A stretch of 64,000 nt of DNA, taken from Nocardia paucivorans NBRC 100373. Its GTDB lineage: Bacteria > Actinomycetota > Actinomycetes > Mycobacteriales > Mycobacteriaceae. Positions 48,157 to 60,770 of the stretch are shown here, in pieces. Each line of letters starts with the position of its first letter. Position 1 is the stretch's first letter. The DNA lies in NCBI RefSeq assembly GCF_000308675.1, contig NZ_BAGE01000043.1, positions 1 to 64,000 on the forward strand. The letters run 5' to 3'. The position numbers and the translations under genes were made by a program. The notes under the pieces are model-generated. The model did no database searches, was not told the origin of the DNA, and saw only the letters and a list, made by a program, of their open reading frames with translations.

Positions 48157-48807
48157 ATGGGTGAGCGCCGGGCCACGCCCCGGCTCGCGGTGCTCACCCT
48201 GACAGCGCTCACCCTGACAACGCTCGCCCTGACAACGCTCGCCCTGACCGTGGCGGCCGGGCCGGGCACAGCGGAGTCGGACGGACGGTTCGACTGGCCC
48301 CTGCGCCCACGCCCTACGGTGGAGAAGCGGTTCGACAAACCCGAATACGACTGGTCACCGGGCCATCGAGGGGTCGATCTGGCCGGCGTTCCGGGTCAAC
48401 CCGTGCTGGCCGCGGGAGCCGGAATCGTCGTGTACGCCGGAGCGGTCGCGGGCAGGCCGGTCGTATCGATCGAGCACGGGGGCGGTCTGCGGACCACCTA
48501 TGAGCCGGTGGAGGCGGAGGTGCCGGTCGGGCGACGGGTGATGCGCGGCGCCCGGATCGGTGCGCTGCGCGCCGGACACGACGGATGTGCCGCCGCGGCC
48601 TGTCTGCACTGGGGGCTCCGCCGGGATGGGGCACGTCGGGGCAGGCCGGAATATCTGGACCCGTTGGGGCTGCTGCGACCCGGCGGGGTACGACTGAAAC
48701 CGGTGGGGTCGGCGGAGGAATCGGCCCGATCGGCATCGGGTGGCGACCGTCGCGGTAGGCGGGGTGAGTACCGCACCCACGGCACGACCCACCGCCCCAC
48801 GCAATAA
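48157..48807 (+). CDS. M23-family (LytM-type) peptidase or binding protein, secreted
   Basis: 216 aa. The signal peptide is built of 15-bp DNA repeats encoding [20 protein letters not shown], then [11 protein letters not shown]. The M23 domain has [20 protein letters not shown] (first His/Asp ligands, about residues 68-72) and [11 protein letters not shown] with the H-x-G/L pair (about 148). It should be a cell-wall-acting endopeptidase or a non-catalytic LytM protein. It matches the M23 gene next to rpsB in mycobacteria. The C-terminal 30 residues are basic and polar. Confidence 0.88.
   Translation: MGERRATPRLAVLTLTALTLTTLALTTLALTVAAGPGTAESDGRFDWPLRPRPTVEKRFDKPEYDWSPGHRGVDLAGVPGQPVLAAGAGIVVYAGAVAGRPVVSIEHGGGLRTTYEPVEAEVPVGRRVMRGARIGALRAGHDGCAAAACLHWGLRRDGARRGRPEYLDPLGLLRPGGVRLKPVGSAEESARSASGGDRRGRRGEYRTHGTTHRPTQ
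48193..48252 (+). repeat. Four tandem 15-bp repeats in the signal-peptide region of the M23 gene
   Basis: CTCACCCTGACAGCG, CTCACCCTGACAACG, CTCGCCCTGACAACG and CTCGCCCTGACCGTG follow one another in frame at 48193-48252. They encode a repeated Leu-Thr/Ala-Leu-Thr-x unit that lengthens the hydrophobic core. Copy number may vary by slippage. Confidence 0.9.
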
Positions 48808-48913
48808 TCGCGACGTGGGGTACACCGATCGACATCGAGGCGTACGAACGCCGCACGGCGACCGTCCCGACCGGCGCACCAGGGCGACGCGAACCTGGCC
48901 CCCGCGGGTGGTG

Positions 48914-49603
48914 ATGCGCAAGGCCGCCGGGCTGCGCACCCTCGAGGCAGCGCTGATCCGGAGCGGACTCGGCCCGGTCGCCGGGGTGGACGAGGCCGGA
49001 CGTGGTCCCTGCGCCGGTCCTCTGGTGGTGGCGGCGTGCGTACTCGGTCCCCGGGCACACGGGGCGCTGGCCGGCCTCGACGATTCCAAGAAACTCACCG
49101 AAGCGGCCCGGGAGGAGCTCTACCCGGTGATCACCCGGCTGGCCCTGGCCTGGCAGGTGGTGGTGGTTCCCGCCCACGAGATCGATGCGATCGGTATCCA
49201 TGTCGCCAATATCCAGGGCATGCGCCGGGCGGTGGCCGGTCTCGACCACACCCCCGGATACGTGCTCATCGACGGTTTCCGAGTGCCGGGGCTGCCGGTG
49301 CCGTCACTGCCGGTGATCGGCGGGGACGCCACCGCCGCCTGTATCGCCGCAGCCAGCATCCTGGCCAAGGTCACCCGCGACCGCATGATGATCGAGTTGG
49401 ATCGTCGTCTGCCCGGCTACGGCTTCGCCGCGCACAAGGGCTACAACACCCCCGAACACACCGAGGCCCTGCGCCGATTGGGGCCCAGCGCCGAACACCG
49501 CCGTTCCTGGCGGAACGTGCGGGAACTGTCGGTATCGGAGCGCGACGACAATACGTCGGCAATGCCGATATACGCGGATTCGCGAAGCGACCGCGGGGCG
49601 TGA
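48914..49603 (+). CDS. rnhB: Ribonuclease HII
   Basis: 229 aa from ATG 48914; GTG 48908, 48911 or 48815 are possible longer starts. The catalytic DE motif is in [20 protein letters not shown] (about residues 21-40), with [17 protein letters not shown] and the third Asp in [20 protein letters not shown]. It removes ribonucleotides from DNA and RNA primers. Its place between the M23/rpsB genes and DUF2469/yraN matches mycobacteria. Confidence 0.95.
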   Translation: MRKAAGLRTLEAALIRSGLGPVAGVDEAGRGPCAGPLVVAACVLGPRAHGALAGLDDSKKLTEAAREELYPVITRLALAWQVVVVPAHEIDAIGIHVANIQGMRRAVAGLDHTPGYVLIDGFRVPGLPVPSLPVIGGDATAACIAAASILAKVTRDRMMIELDRRLPGYGFAAHKGYNTPEHTEALRRLGPSAEHRRSWRNVRELSVSERDDNTSAMPIYADSRSDRGA

Positions 49604-49898
49604 ATCCGAGCCGCGAAGATCGCCCGATCACTCTGCCCGCACCGCGTCGTGGTCGAATGAGCGGTGGCAGATCGTGGTACCGGGCCGCACCACAGGGTGG
49701 TCGGCGCTCGAAGGAGGCGGCGCGGCCCGAGCACGTAGCCCACTCGCACCTGTCGAACCGCCACGGCGCGGGCGGCCGGTGCCCGAAGGAGACGGCGCCG
49801 CGTAACCACGCGAGGTGCCCGCACATGCCGAATCGACCCCGCATGAGCAATGATGGTCAGTACAACGCAGTGCGGCGAGAAGGAGGACGTTCCACCCG
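49604..49898. other. Intergenic stretch between rnhB and the DUF2469 gene
   Basis: 295 bases; frames are short or shadows. It contains a Shine-Dalgarno GAGAAGGAGG (49880-49889) for the DUF2469 gene. Nothing else recognised. Confidence 0.5.
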
Positions 49899-50204
49899 AT
49901 GAGTGCCGAGGACCTCGAGAAGTACGAAACCGAGATGGAGCTCTCGCTGTACCGGGAGTACAAGGACATCGTCGGTCAGTTCTCGTACGTGGTGGAGACC
50001 GAGCGTCGCTTCTACCTCGCCAATTCCGTGGAACTGCGACCGCAGAACGCGGACGGTGAGGTGTACTTCGAGGTGCGGATGAGCGATGCCTGGGTCTGGG
50101 ATATGTATCGGCCGGCCCGGTTCGTCAAACACGTCCGGGTGATCACCTTCAAGGACGTCAATATCGAGGAGCTGGAGAAGCCGGACCTGCGGCTACCGGA
50201 GTAG
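49899..50204 (+). CDS. DUF2469 family protein
   Basis: 101 aa from ATG 49899, after GAGAAGGAGG. The conserved pattern MSAEDLEKYETEMELSLYRE and FYLANSVELRPQNADGEVYF through WVWDMYRPARFVKHVRVITF matches this small actinobacterial protein found near rnhB and yraN. It has no signal peptide or membrane segment; its role is unknown. It is highly conserved and probably cytoplasmic. Confidence 0.92.
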   Translation: MSAEDLEKYETEMELSLYREYKDIVGQFSYVVETERRFYLANSVELRPQNADGEVYFEVRMSDAWVWDMYRPARFVKHVRVITFKDVNIEELEKPDLRLPE

Positions 50205-50359
50205 TCGCAGGTCCGTCCCGGATGGCGTGTGGCGCCGCCGGGACCGCCCGCGTGTGGAGCGGATTCCGGATACCCTCCACAGGCTCGGTTATCCACAGGT
50301 TTTCTGTTTGCCCAGGTCGCAGTCCCACCTAACGCACGACGCCGCCGCACGCTGATCGG

Positions 50360-50716
50360 GTGGCACACAATATGGCGCTCGGAGCGCACGGGGAGGAATT
50401 GGCGGCGCGGTACCTGCGATCTGCCGGCATGGAGATCGTCTGCCGCAACTGGCGGTGCCGATACGGTGAACTGGATCTGGTGGTGCGGGATGCGGGAGTT
50501 ACCGCTTTCGTCGAGGTGAAGACCAGAACCGGGCTCGGGTTCGGTGTCCCGGCCGAATCGGTCACCTTCGCCAAACAACAACGTATTCGCAGGCTGGCGC
50601 TGCTGTGGCTCACCGAGCAGGATGGGCCGCGGCAGCGCATTCGGTTCGATGTGGTCTCGGTACTGCTCTCCAGGCATCGGGAACCGGTGATCGAACATCT
50701 GCGGGGGGTGTTCTGA
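50360..50716 (+). CDS. yraN: YraN (UPF0102) family nuclease-like protein
   Basis: 118 aa from GTG 50360. The restriction-endonuclease-like core is seen as AHGEELAARYLRSAGMEIV, then RYGELDLVVRDAGVTAFVEV (E-x-D and E-x-K catalytic pattern) followed by KTRTGLGFG. It overlaps yifB by one base (TGATG), so the two are coupled. YraN proteins are thought to act in DNA processing linked to competence or repair; the reaction is not proven. Confidence 0.92.
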   Translation: MAHNMALGAHGEELAARYLRSAGMEIVCRNWRCRYGELDLVVRDAGVTAFVEVKTRTGLGFGVPAESVTFAKQQRIRRLALLWLTEQDGPRQRIRFDVVSVLLSRHREPVIEHLRGVF

Positions 50717-52224
50717 TGGCGCTCGGTCGCGTCTGTTCCATCGCGGTGAGCGGAATCGACGGTCAACTGGTGGAGATCGAGGCCGATATCGGGCAGGGGC
50801 TTCCCTCGGTGCATCTGGTGGGGCTACCCGACACCTCACTGCAGGAATCACGGGATCGGGTCCGTGCGGCCGTGACGAATTCGGGTGAGAGATGGCCGGA
50901 CGGCCGGGTGATCCTGGCCCTCGGCCCGGCGACGCTGCCGAAGATGGGCAGCGTTTACGATCTTGCGCTCGCCATCGCGGTATTGAATGCGGCCGACGCG
51001 GTACCGTCCACGCGACTCGACGGCACCGCGCTGTTGGGGGAACTCGCTCTGGACGGCCGGCTGCGGCGGGTTCGAGGGATCCTGCCCGCGGTTCTGGCCG
51101 CGAGAAAGGCGGGGTGCGGCACGGTTGTCGTGCCGGAATCGGCGCTACCGGAGGCGGGTCTGGTCACCGATATCCGGGTCCTCGGCGCGGCGAATCTGGC
51201 CGAGGTCCTGAACTGGCTGCGCGGCGAGGGTCCCCTCGCCGAACCCGAGGAAGCCCCGATGACCCGATCCCGCACCGGCGGTGACCTGAGCGAAGTGGTC
51301 GGCCAGCACGAGGCCCGTTGGGCGCTGGAGGTCGCGGCCGCGGGCGGCCACCACCTCTTGTTCACCGGGCCACCCGGGGTCGGGAAAACCATGTTGGCGC
51401 AACGGCTTCCCGGGCTGTTGCCACCGTTGACGGACGCCGAGGCGTTGGAGGTCACCGCCATTCACTCCGTCGCGGGCACCCTTTCCGGGGAACAGCCGCT
51501 GATCACCCTGCCGCCGTTCGTCGCACCGCATCATTCGACATCGGTGAGCGCCATGGTGGGTGGCGGTTCCGGATCGGCGCGTCCGGGGGCGGTCAGCCGC
51601 GCCCATCGCGGGGTGCTGTTCCTCGACGAATGCGCCGAAATCGGGACGAACGTATTGGAGGCCATGCGCACCCCGTTGGAAGAGGGCGAGGTCCGGATCG
51701 CCCGCCGGGACGGCGTCGCCCGATACCCGGCACGTTTTCAGCTCGTCCTCGCCGCCAATCCGTGTCCTTGCGCCCCGGCTCGCGATGTGGACTGTATCTG
51801 CGCGCCGCTGGCCCGCCGACGCTATCTGGGCAAGCTCTCCGGTCCGCTGATGGATCGCATCGATATCTGGGTGCAGCTGCACGCCAACACGAATGTAGGC
51901 CTGGCCGCCGAGGAGTCCGAGAGCAGCGAAACGGTGCGCCGGCGCGTCACCGCGGCCCGCGAGGCAGCCGCCACACGGTGGCGGGAGTACGGATGGCGCA
52001 CCAATGCCGAGGTGCCCGGCCACTTGCTACGCCGTCGCTTCCCGCTACCCCGGGATGCGCTCGCGCCGGTGGAGGCGGCGCTGCGGCTGGGGCGGTTGTC
52101 CGCACGCGGAGCCGATCGCGCCCTTCGCGTCGCCTGGACCATATGCGATCTGCGTGGGGGTGAAGTGCCCACCGCGCAGGACGTGATGCTGGCGTTGAAT
52201 TTCCGGCAGCGAGGTGTGCAATGA
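50716..52224 (+). CDS. YifB/ComM-family Mg-chelatase-like AAA+ ATPase
   Basis: 502 aa. The N-terminal domain (about 1-170) is Lon-protease-S16-like (VSGIDGQLVEIEADIGQGLP, PKMGSVYDLALAIAVL). The AAA+ domain has Walker A FTGPPGVGKTMLAQRLPGLL (about 218-237), Walker B RGVLFLDECAEI, and a C-terminal Mg_chelatase helical domain. A Cys cluster (NPCPCAPARDVDCICAP) follows Walker B. In other bacteria ComM is a branch-migration helicase used in natural transformation. It overlaps dprA by four bases. Confidence 0.92.
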   Translation: MALGRVCSIAVSGIDGQLVEIEADIGQGLPSVHLVGLPDTSLQESRDRVRAAVTNSGERWPDGRVILALGPATLPKMGSVYDLALAIAVLNAADAVPSTRLDGTALLGELALDGRLRRVRGILPAVLAARKAGCGTVVVPESALPEAGLVTDIRVLGAANLAEVLNWLRGEGPLAEPEEAPMTRSRTGGDLSEVVGQHEARWALEVAAAGGHHLLFTGPPGVGKTMLAQRLPGLLPPLTDAEALEVTAIHSVAGTLSGEQPLITLPPFVAPHHSTSVSAMVGGGSGSARPGAVSRAHRGVLFLDECAEIGTNVLEAMRTPLEEGEVRIARRDGVARYPARFQLVLAANPCPCAPARDVDCICAPLARRRYLGKLSGPLMDRIDIWVQLHANTNVGLAAEESESSETVRRRVTAAREAAATRWREYGWRTNAEVPGHLLRRRFPLPRDALAPVEAALRLGRLSARGADRALRVAWTICDLRGGEVPTAQDVMLALNFRQRGVQ

Positions 52225-53444
52225 GTCCCGCAGCACACGAATCGTCCGTCGTGGAAACCGCCACCGATGAACGGCGACTCGCCTGGGCGTATCTGTCCCG
52301 GGTGGTGCTCGGTCCCTGTCCCCCACTATCGGCGTTGATCGATTCGGTCGGGGTGGTCGAGGCAGCACGCGCGGTGCGAGAACGCGCCCTGCCGGAGGCG
52401 CTGCGCAGACCGACCGCGCGACGACGCGGGGTCGATCTCGCCGAACAGGACCTCGAGCGCATAGCAGCGCTGGGTGGCCGCCTGATCACACCGGACGATC
52501 CCGAATGGCCGGCCTGGCGGATATTGGGCCTGTCCCGTCTCGATCCGCGGCAGGACGCCGAGGGCGCGGTTCCGCTGGCGCTGTGGGCGCGTGGGCCCGG
52601 TTCGCTGTCGGAGCTGACCGAACGGGCGCTGGCCGTGGTGGGAGCCCGGTGCAGCACCGGTTACGGAGATCGGGTCACCGGCGAGATCGCGGGTGATCTG
52701 GCGGCCCGCGGCTGGACCATCGTGTCGGGGGCGGCATTCGGTATCGATGGGATGGCGCATCGCGCCGCATTGGCGGTGGGCGGTACGACCCTCGCGGTCC
52801 TCGCCTGCGGGGTCGACCGCCCGTATCCCGCCCAGCACGATCGACTCATCGCCGAGATAGCCGCATCCGGTTTGGTGATCAGCGAGTATCCACCCGGCGT
52901 CACCGCACGCAAACACCATTTCCTGGCACGCAACCGCCTGGTCGCCGCTCTGGCCGATGGGGTGCTGGTGGTGGAGGCCGGGTTGCGCAGCGGGGCTCGC
53001 AATACGGTGAAATGGGCCCGCCGACTCGGGCGGCCGACCCTCGCCGTGCCCGGTCCGGTTCATTCGGCGGCCTCGGTCGGCTGTCACCGGATGATCCGGG
53101 ACGGTGAGGCCCTCCTGGTCGCCGATGCCATGGATGTCCTCGCCGAAACTGCACCACTACACCTGCCGTTCTCCGCCACGCCGACTTCGGACACCGATCG
53201 GTCGACAGGGGATGCGGCGCTGGTCCACGCGGCATTACCGACGCTCGGCGGTCGACAACCACACGAACTCTGCGCGCCGACCGGTCTGCCGCTCGCCACC
53301 GTCCGCGCGGCGCTTTCCGAGCTCGAACTGGCGGGCCTGGTGGCCGTGGGCACCGCGGGCTGGTATCGCGTGGAAGGTGAAAACCGGAAGCCGCTCGAAC
53401 CGTCGCGGCCCCGAAAACCGGACCGACGGTCGGCACAGTCCTGA
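52221..53444 (+). CDS. dprA: DNA-processing protein DprA
   Basis: 407 aa, starting with an ATGA overlap with the yifB stop. The Rossmann-like DprA core has RALAVVGARCSTGYGDRVTG, VSGAAFGIDGMAHRAALAVG and SEYPPGVTARKHHFLARNRL. A C-terminal winged-helix-like domain (about residues 335-385) follows. DprA loads RecA on incoming single-stranded DNA. The yraN-yifB-dprA run is a conserved DNA-uptake/repair cluster. Confidence 0.95.
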   Translation: MSPAAHESSVVETATDERRLAWAYLSRVVLGPCPPLSALIDSVGVVEAARAVRERALPEALRRPTARRRGVDLAEQDLERIAALGGRLITPDDPEWPAWRILGLSRLDPRQDAEGAVPLALWARGPGSLSELTERALAVVGARCSTGYGDRVTGEIAGDLAARGWTIVSGAAFGIDGMAHRAALAVGGTTLAVLACGVDRPYPAQHDRLIAEIAASGLVISEYPPGVTARKHHFLARNRLVAALADGVLVVEAGLRSGARNTVKWARRLGRPTLAVPGPVHSAASVGCHRMIRDGEALLVADAMDVLAETAPLHLPFSATPTSDTDRSTGDAALVHAALPTLGGRQPHELCAPTGLPLATVRAALSELELAGLVAVGTAGWYRVEGENRKPLEPSRPRKPDRRSAQS

Positions 53445-53475
53445 ACGCGCCCGAAATCGAGAAAGGAACCGAGCA

Positions 53476-54051
53476 GTGAACATTGTGGAGGTGTTGCCGC
53501 GCGTCGAGGGTGATATTCGGGTGCGTCGGCTCGAACACCGGGATGCCGAGGCGTTCGCCGCGGGCAGCGCGGACGCCGCGGTACGCCGTTTCGGTCACCT
53601 GCCGCTCTCGGAGTACACCCCTCGGATCGTGCGGGAGCAGATCGATGGGGTGATCGCGACCGGATTGGCCTCGGGAACGCTCGCCGTTCTCGCGATCGCA
53701 GATGTGCGCTCCGACGAGTTCCTCGGCAGCATCGCACTGTTCGATATCTGCGCCGGGCGCGGGGAGGTCGGTTTCTGGCTCGCCCCCTGGGCCCGCGGCC
53801 ACGGCGCGGCCCGGTCGGCCCTGCGCGCCTGCACGCATATGGCAGCGACGATCGGCGTGTCGATACTCCAGGCCCGGACGGTCCCGGAGAACAAAGCCTC
53901 GCAACGGGTACTGGAGAAAGCGGGGTTCACCCGGGTGGGCGAACCACACGAAACGGTCACCCCGTCCGGTGCGGTACGCACCGCATTGTTCTTCGAGCGT
54001 TCGACGACCGGCTCCGGTGGTGGGACCACACCACCGGAGCGCCATGGATAG
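53476..54051 (+). CDS. GNAT N-acetyltransferase, RimJ-like
   Basis: 191 aa from GTG 53476, after GAAAGGAACC. The GNAT_3 fold is seen in IRVRRLEHRDAEAFAAGSAD, VGFWLAPWARGHGAARSALR (acetyl-CoA loop) and VPENKASQRVLEKAGFTRVG. Such proteins acetylate the N-terminus of proteins or small amines. It lies 31 bases after dprA on the same strand and may be cotranscribed. Confidence 0.88.
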   Translation: MNIVEVLPRVEGDIRVRRLEHRDAEAFAAGSADAAVRRFGHLPLSEYTPRIVREQIDGVIATGLASGTLAVLAIADVRSDEFLGSIALFDICAGRGEVGFWLAPWARGHGAARSALRACTHMAATIGVSILQARTVPENKASQRVLEKAGFTRVGEPHETVTPSGAVRTALFFERSTTGSGGGTTPPERHG

Positions 54052-54375
54052 CCACACCGGGAGCCGGCCGGTACGGGACGGAAGCACCCACCGGAAACCG
54101 TGGCCCCATCGAGGTTCGTTCCGCTTCTTCGCCCGGCATCCGCATTGACCGCACGACCCATTCGTCGGTGGCTCGGCGAGACCGTGTGGCAGTGCGCACC
54201 GGCGAGCGGGGCCGTCGGGCCGCATGTGCGAGACCGATATGGGCGCCCTGGAAATGGACGCCCTGGATGTGACCGCGAGCCGGGACGAGACCCTGGCGGC
54301 GAAAGCACCGTTCCCCGGGCGGGACATGCGCCCCGGACGCTTGCCAGGATGCGTCGACCGGGTAACGGTGGGGTG
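54052..54375. other. Intergenic stretch between GNAT and xerC genes
   Basis: 324 bases. The frame upstream of xerC stays open from 54100 but its residues are Arg/Gly/Pro-rich and not like XerC, so I leave it out. No structure recognised. Confidence 0.4.
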
Positions 54376-55299
54376 GTGAAGGAATTGCCCGAAGACCTGG
54401 AAGCCCTGCTGAGCGAGTACGCACGGTACCTGCGACTCGGGCGCAATCGATCGGCGCATACGGTGCGTGCCTATCTCGGCGACGCCCGGTCGCTCCTGGC
54501 GCATCTGGTTCACCACACCCCCGATGCCTCCGTGGGGGAACTCGACACGGGGGTGTTGCGCTCATGGCTGGCGGAGCACACCGAGCGAGGGGCGGCCCGA
54601 ACCACCGTGGCGCGACGTGCCTCCTCGGCCCGCACGTTCACCGCCTGGCTGACCCGCACCGGCCGGCTGGCCACCGATCCCGGACCACGTCTGGGAACAC
54701 CCAAAGCGCATCGGGTGCTGCCCGCGGTCCTCGGTCGTCACCAGGCCGCACAGGCCATGGCCGCAGCCGAATCCGGTGCGGCACAACAGGACCCGATGAC
54801 GCTGCGGGACAGACTGATCGTCGAGCTGCTGTATGCCACGGGTATTCGGGTGAGCGAACTCTGCGGTCTCGATATCGACGATATCGATCGGGAACGCCGA
54901 GTGGTCCGGGTTCTCGGCAAAGGCAACAGGGAGCGTTCGGCGCCCTTCGGCGTCCCGGCCGATGATGCGCTGGAGAACTGGCTGCGCTACGGCAGACCGC
55001 TGCTGGCCGGCGCCGAGTCGGGGCGCGCGCTCCTGCTCGGCCGCCGGGGCAGACGACTGGACCAGCGGCAGGCACGAACCGTGGTCCACGAGGTCGTCGC
55101 CGCGGTTCCCGGCGCCCCGGATATGGGACCGCACGGTCTCCGGCATACCGCGGCCACCCATCTACTGGAGGGCGGGGCCGATCTCCGCGTGGTTCAGGAG
55201 TTGCTCGGTCACGCCAGTATGGCCACCACCCAGCTGTACACCCATGTCTCCGTCGACCGCCTCAGGAAGGTGCACGATCGGGCCCATCCACGGGCCTGA
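54376..55299 (+). CDS. xerC: Tyrosine recombinase XerC
   Basis: 307 aa from GTG 54376, the family length. The N-terminal SAM-like DNA-binding domain (about residues 5-90) has [20 protein letters not shown]. The catalytic domain has the first Arg in [11 protein letters not shown], Lys in [34 protein letters not shown] and the nucleophile Tyr in LYTHVS. It resolves chromosome dimers at dif with XerD. Its position after dprA favours XerC over XerD. Confidence 0.93.
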   Translation: MKELPEDLEALLSEYARYLRLGRNRSAHTVRAYLGDARSLLAHLVHHTPDASVGELDTGVLRSWLAEHTERGAARTTVARRASSARTFTAWLTRTGRLATDPGPRLGTPKAHRVLPAVLGRHQAAQAMAAAESGAAQQDPMTLRDRLIVELLYATGIRVSELCGLDIDDIDRERRVVRVLGKGNRERSAPFGVPADDALENWLRYGRPLLAGAESGRALLLGRRGRRLDQRQARTVVHEVVAAVPGAPDMGPHGLRHTAATHLLEGGADLRVVQELLGHASMATTQLYTHVSVDRLRKVHDRAHPRA

Positions 55300-55350
55300 C
55301 CGCACTCTCGACCGGAGACCGGCTCCGCCCACCGATACCGCTCGGGTGGC

Positions 55351-56142
55351 TCACTGCCCCGTCTGCGGGTTCTCCGAGCGAATCGGACCGATCCGCCCCG
55401 GGGGCCAGATCTTGAACACGGCCTTGCCGCGGACGTTCTCGATCGGGACCGTCCCCTGGAGTTCGTCGCCGATATGCGCCCGGGAATCCCGGGACTCGTT
55501 ACGGTTGTCGCCCATCACCCACAGATGCCCCTGCGGAACCGTGACGGGGCCGAAGACCCGCCCCACCGGGTAGGCGGCGTTCCGGGCACCCGGCGTCCAC
55601 GGGAAGTCGTCGGCGACATACGGCTCGTCCAACGGATCACCGTCGACGAGGATGCGGCCCTGATCGTCACAACATTCGACGGTTTGTCCACCGACCGCGA
55701 TAACCCGTTTGACCAGATCGTTCTCATCGGGCGGCACGAGACCGAAGAACGAGAAGAAATTCTGCACGCCGCGGATGGCGGGGTTGTCCGAACGAATGGA
55801 GCGGTAGTGGGTGTTCCAGGACGGTGGACCGACGAAGACGACCACGTCTCCCGGTTTCGGATCGCTCCAGTAATAGCTCAACTTCTGCACGTAGATGCGA
55901 TCACCGGTACAACCCTCACACCCGTGCAGGGTCGGTTCCATCGACTGGGACGGAATGACATAGGGCCTGCCGACAAAAGTCACCATCACGGCCGCGATCA
56001 GCGCGGCGATCACCAATAGAATCGGCAGTTCCTGCCAGAACGGACGCTGCTTTTTCTCGGTGTGCCGCCGCCGCGCGCGACGCCCTCGCGACTGTCCACC
56101 GTCGGACCCGGACACCGATACCGACCAACTCTCGTCTGCCAC
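55351..56142 (-). CDS. lepB: Signal peptidase I
   Basis: 263 aa from GTG 56142; the longer frame to 56415 is not SPase-like. A cytoplasmic basic stretch is followed by one membrane helix (LPILLVIAALIAAVMVTFVG). Catalytic Ser is in IPSQSMEPTL (about residue 70) and Lys in LVKRVIAVGG (about 148); the late box is GHLWVMGDNRNESRDSRAHI. It removes signal peptides from exported proteins. Downstream of rplS on the same strand. Confidence 0.94.
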   Translation of the reverse strand: MADESWSVSVSGSDGGQSRGRRARRRHTEKKQRPFWQELPILLVIAALIAAVMVTFVGRPYVIPSQSMEPTLHGCEGCTGDRIYVQKLSYYWSDPKPGDVVVFVGPPSWNTHYRSIRSDNPAIRGVQNFFSFFGLVPPDENDLVKRVIAVGGQTVECCDDQGRILVDGDPLDEPYVADDFPWTPGARNAAYPVGRVFGPVTVPQGHLWVMGDNRNESRDSRAHIGDELQGTVPIENVRGKAVFKIWPPGRIGPIRSENPQTGQ

Positions 56143-56577
56143 GCCGAACAGAGTATCCCGGTATCGCGTGCGGCACGCGGTACCCGGCCGGTCGAAGAAC
56201 GCGACACCTCGACCCGTCGATTCCGACCGGTCACAATATCGTCCCGGATTGTCCCGGCCCACGAACCACCGTGATCCCCACCGGCCGAAGACGCAACCTC
56301 CGACGCGATCGACTCCCGCATTCCCGGAAATGAAAAAGGCATAGCGGCAGCGACCGCATACGAAGAAGAACCGCGGTGACGGACCGGAACCGGTACTTTC
56401 CCTACACCGCACCACCGCGGTCCGGGCGCACTACCGATCCAACGGGAAATATCACCGACGCCAGACGGGAAAGCCCCTTACGCACACTCACTGGTCGGGA
56501 CCTCCGGGACCGACCGAAGCGAATACGGCCCATGAATTCCTACCGGGAAGGAAGACCCCGGTCATGAGAGCGCAAAA
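56143..56577. other. Region between lepB and the rplS terminator
   Basis: 435 bases with only shadow frames. It should carry the lepB promoter. No operator or repeat recognised. Confidence 0.45.
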
Positions 56578-56673
56578 GGGTTGCGGCCCGTCTCGTATTC
56601 ACACACCCGAGGCGTATACGCCGACGGCGTGGGCCCCGGGTGTGCGATGCGAGAACCGTCAGGGCCGCAACCC
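56578..56673 (-). terminator. Nested hairpin terminator after rplS
   Basis: An outer 12-bp stem (GGGTTGCGGCCC at 56578-56589 with GGGCCGCAACCC at 56662-56673) encloses a second stem (CACACCCG with CGGGTGTG, 56602-56609 and 56637-56644). It starts about 33 bases after the rplS stop and lies before lepB, so it likely ends the rplS transcript. Confidence 0.75.
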
Positions 56674-56705
56674 CGCGCCGGCTAATCCGGCGCATACGGA
56701 ACAGC

Positions 56706-57047
56706 TCAGCGCTTTTCCTTGATCTTGGCGGCCTTACCGCGCAGATCGCGCAGGTAGTACAGCTTGGCCCGCCGCACATCACCGCGGGTCACGACCTCGA
56801 TGCGGTCGATATTGGGGCTGTGCACCGGGAAGGTGCGCTCCACACCCACACCGAACGACACCTTGCGCACGGTGAAGGTCTCGCGGATGCCGCCGCCCTG
56901 GCGCCGGATGACGACGCCCTTGAAGACCTGGATACGTTCCTTCGAGCCCTCGATGACCTTCACGTGCACATTGAGGGTATCGCCCGGCCGGAAGTCGGGG
57001 ACGTCGCTGCGCAGCGATTTCTCGTCGACGAAGTCAAGGGTGTTCAT
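56706..57047 (-). CDS. rplS: 50S ribosomal protein L19
   Basis: 113 aa from ATG 57047, after AGAAGGA. Typical L19: [40 protein letters not shown] and a basic C-terminus [20 protein letters not shown]. It sits at the 30S/50S interface. Its transcript probably ends at the nested hairpin just downstream. Confidence 0.97.
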   Translation of the reverse strand: MNTLDFVDEKSLRSDVPDFRPGDTLNVHVKVIEGSKERIQVFKGVVIRRQGGGIRETFTVRKVSFGVGVERTFPVHSPNIDRIEVVTRGDVRRAKLYYLRDLRGKAAKIKEKR

Positions 57048-57207
57048 GATCATCCTTCTGGAGTTCGCGCGAACAGAGGAACCTGGCGGCGTACTGCTCG
57101 ACCGGTTCGTGCTCCGAATAGGGGGATGCGCTGGGGCCGACAACGCACCCAGGGCAACCCCTGCATTGTGCCAGACCGGCACAGCGGGTCGAAAATCGAT
57201 CCGCTGC

Positions 57208-58098
57208 TCAGGGATGTTCCTCCCCCTCGACCTCCGGGTCGGGATGATGTTCTCGGGACCACGGGTGCGGACGATGCGGGGCGGGCGGCGCGGCGACCAC
57301 GGTGCGTTGCAATTCCGCCTCCGCGGCCCGCCGGACATGATCGACATCGGGTTTTCCGGCAATCAGATCCTGTACGAAGATCTTGGCGCGAATGACCGGG
57401 CGCCGATAGCGGCGCTCCCGGACCATGGCGCGGTACATGAGCCGGCGCCGATCGCCGTAACGCCACCGCGCCCAGGGCGCGCCCGGCCGGCTCAACCGCA
57501 GTGCGCCCACCACCAACAGCGGCAGGAAGAACATGCCGAACAGCCCGGTCCAGATCTTGCCCTTGGCGATCACGACCCCGGCCAGAGCCAGATTGACCAC
57601 CGCGAATCCGATGACGAAAACCCGCACCTCGGGTTCGGGATGGTCGCGGAAGTCGTTGATGTCCAGCAGCCACAGCGGATGAAACCCCAGCAGGAGCAAA
57701 CCGGTGACGGCGAGCGCGACGAATACCGCGTCCACGGAGGTGCGGCCCTGTTCTTCCCAGTACACGTCCCGCAGATAGAAGATCAGTGCGAACTCGTCGA
57801 GCACCAGCGCGGCCCCGACGCCGAACGCCGCCGCCAACGCCGACACACTCGCGGTGCTCGCATCGGGATAGACGCTGATCAGCCCGATACCGGACAGCAG
57901 CACCAAGATCACGCCGAACACCATGTGGTGGATGTGCACCCCACCGGAGCGCAGATTGCCCGGCCACCAGCGCACCCGGGCGCGAATCAACCGGACACTG
58001 ACCCGGATGAACAGGAACCCGACGATGAACCCGAGCAGAAAGCACAGCAGCGGAAGCCGGCCCGCGGCGAGGACATCGTTCTCGAGCCACCGTCGCAT
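57208..58098 (-). CDS. Conserved integral membrane protein
   Basis: 296 aa. About six to seven hydrophobic helices, with a conserved-looking [20 protein letters not shown] segment and a second acidic cluster ([20 protein letters not shown]), then a polar, His/Pro-rich C-terminal tail of about 95 residues. I recognise the actinobacterial type but no function. It lies 26 bases after tex on the same strand and 160 bases before rplS. Confidence 0.8.
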   Translation of the reverse strand: MRRWLENDVLAAGRLPLLCFLLGFIVGFLFIRVSVRLIRARVRWWPGNLRSGGVHIHHMVFGVILVLLSGIGLISVYPDASTASVSALAAAFGVGAALVLDEFALIFYLRDVYWEEQGRTSVDAVFVALAVTGLLLLGFHPLWLLDINDFRDHPEPEVRVFVIGFAVVNLALAGVVIAKGKIWTGLFGMFFLPLLVVGALRLSRPGAPWARWRYGDRRRLMYRAMVRERRYRRPVIRAKIFVQDLIAGKPDVDHVRRAAEAELQRTVVAAPPAPHRPHPWSREHHPDPEVEGEEHP

Positions 58099-58124
58099 AC
58101 CAGCTCCCGCTCCCGCCGTATCGG

Positions 58125-60566
<2,442 letters not shown>

Positions 60567-60770
60567 GGCACGCACCCTACCGCCGTCGGCCGACGGTCGG
60601 GCCGAGCCCACCACCGCACCGGGGGAAGAAGCAGACGGGAAATCACCGCATCCGGTGGATAAAGACGCCATGACATGCGGCAACGGAATTCGGCGACAAC
60701 CAGCGGACGACCCCGGCGACCGGCTGCGCCGTACGCGTGCCGGGCGCCGATGGGCCGCCGGGCCCGAGCA

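Noticed and set aside
50289..50297. Perfect DnaA box TTATCCACA upstream of yraN
   Set aside because: Single copy, with no dnaA, dnaN or AT-rich unwinding region nearby, so not an origin.
54100..54375. Possible 92-residue N-terminal extension of XerC
   Set aside because: Residues are Arg/Gly/Pro-rich and unlike the family; the start at 54376 gives the normal XerC length.
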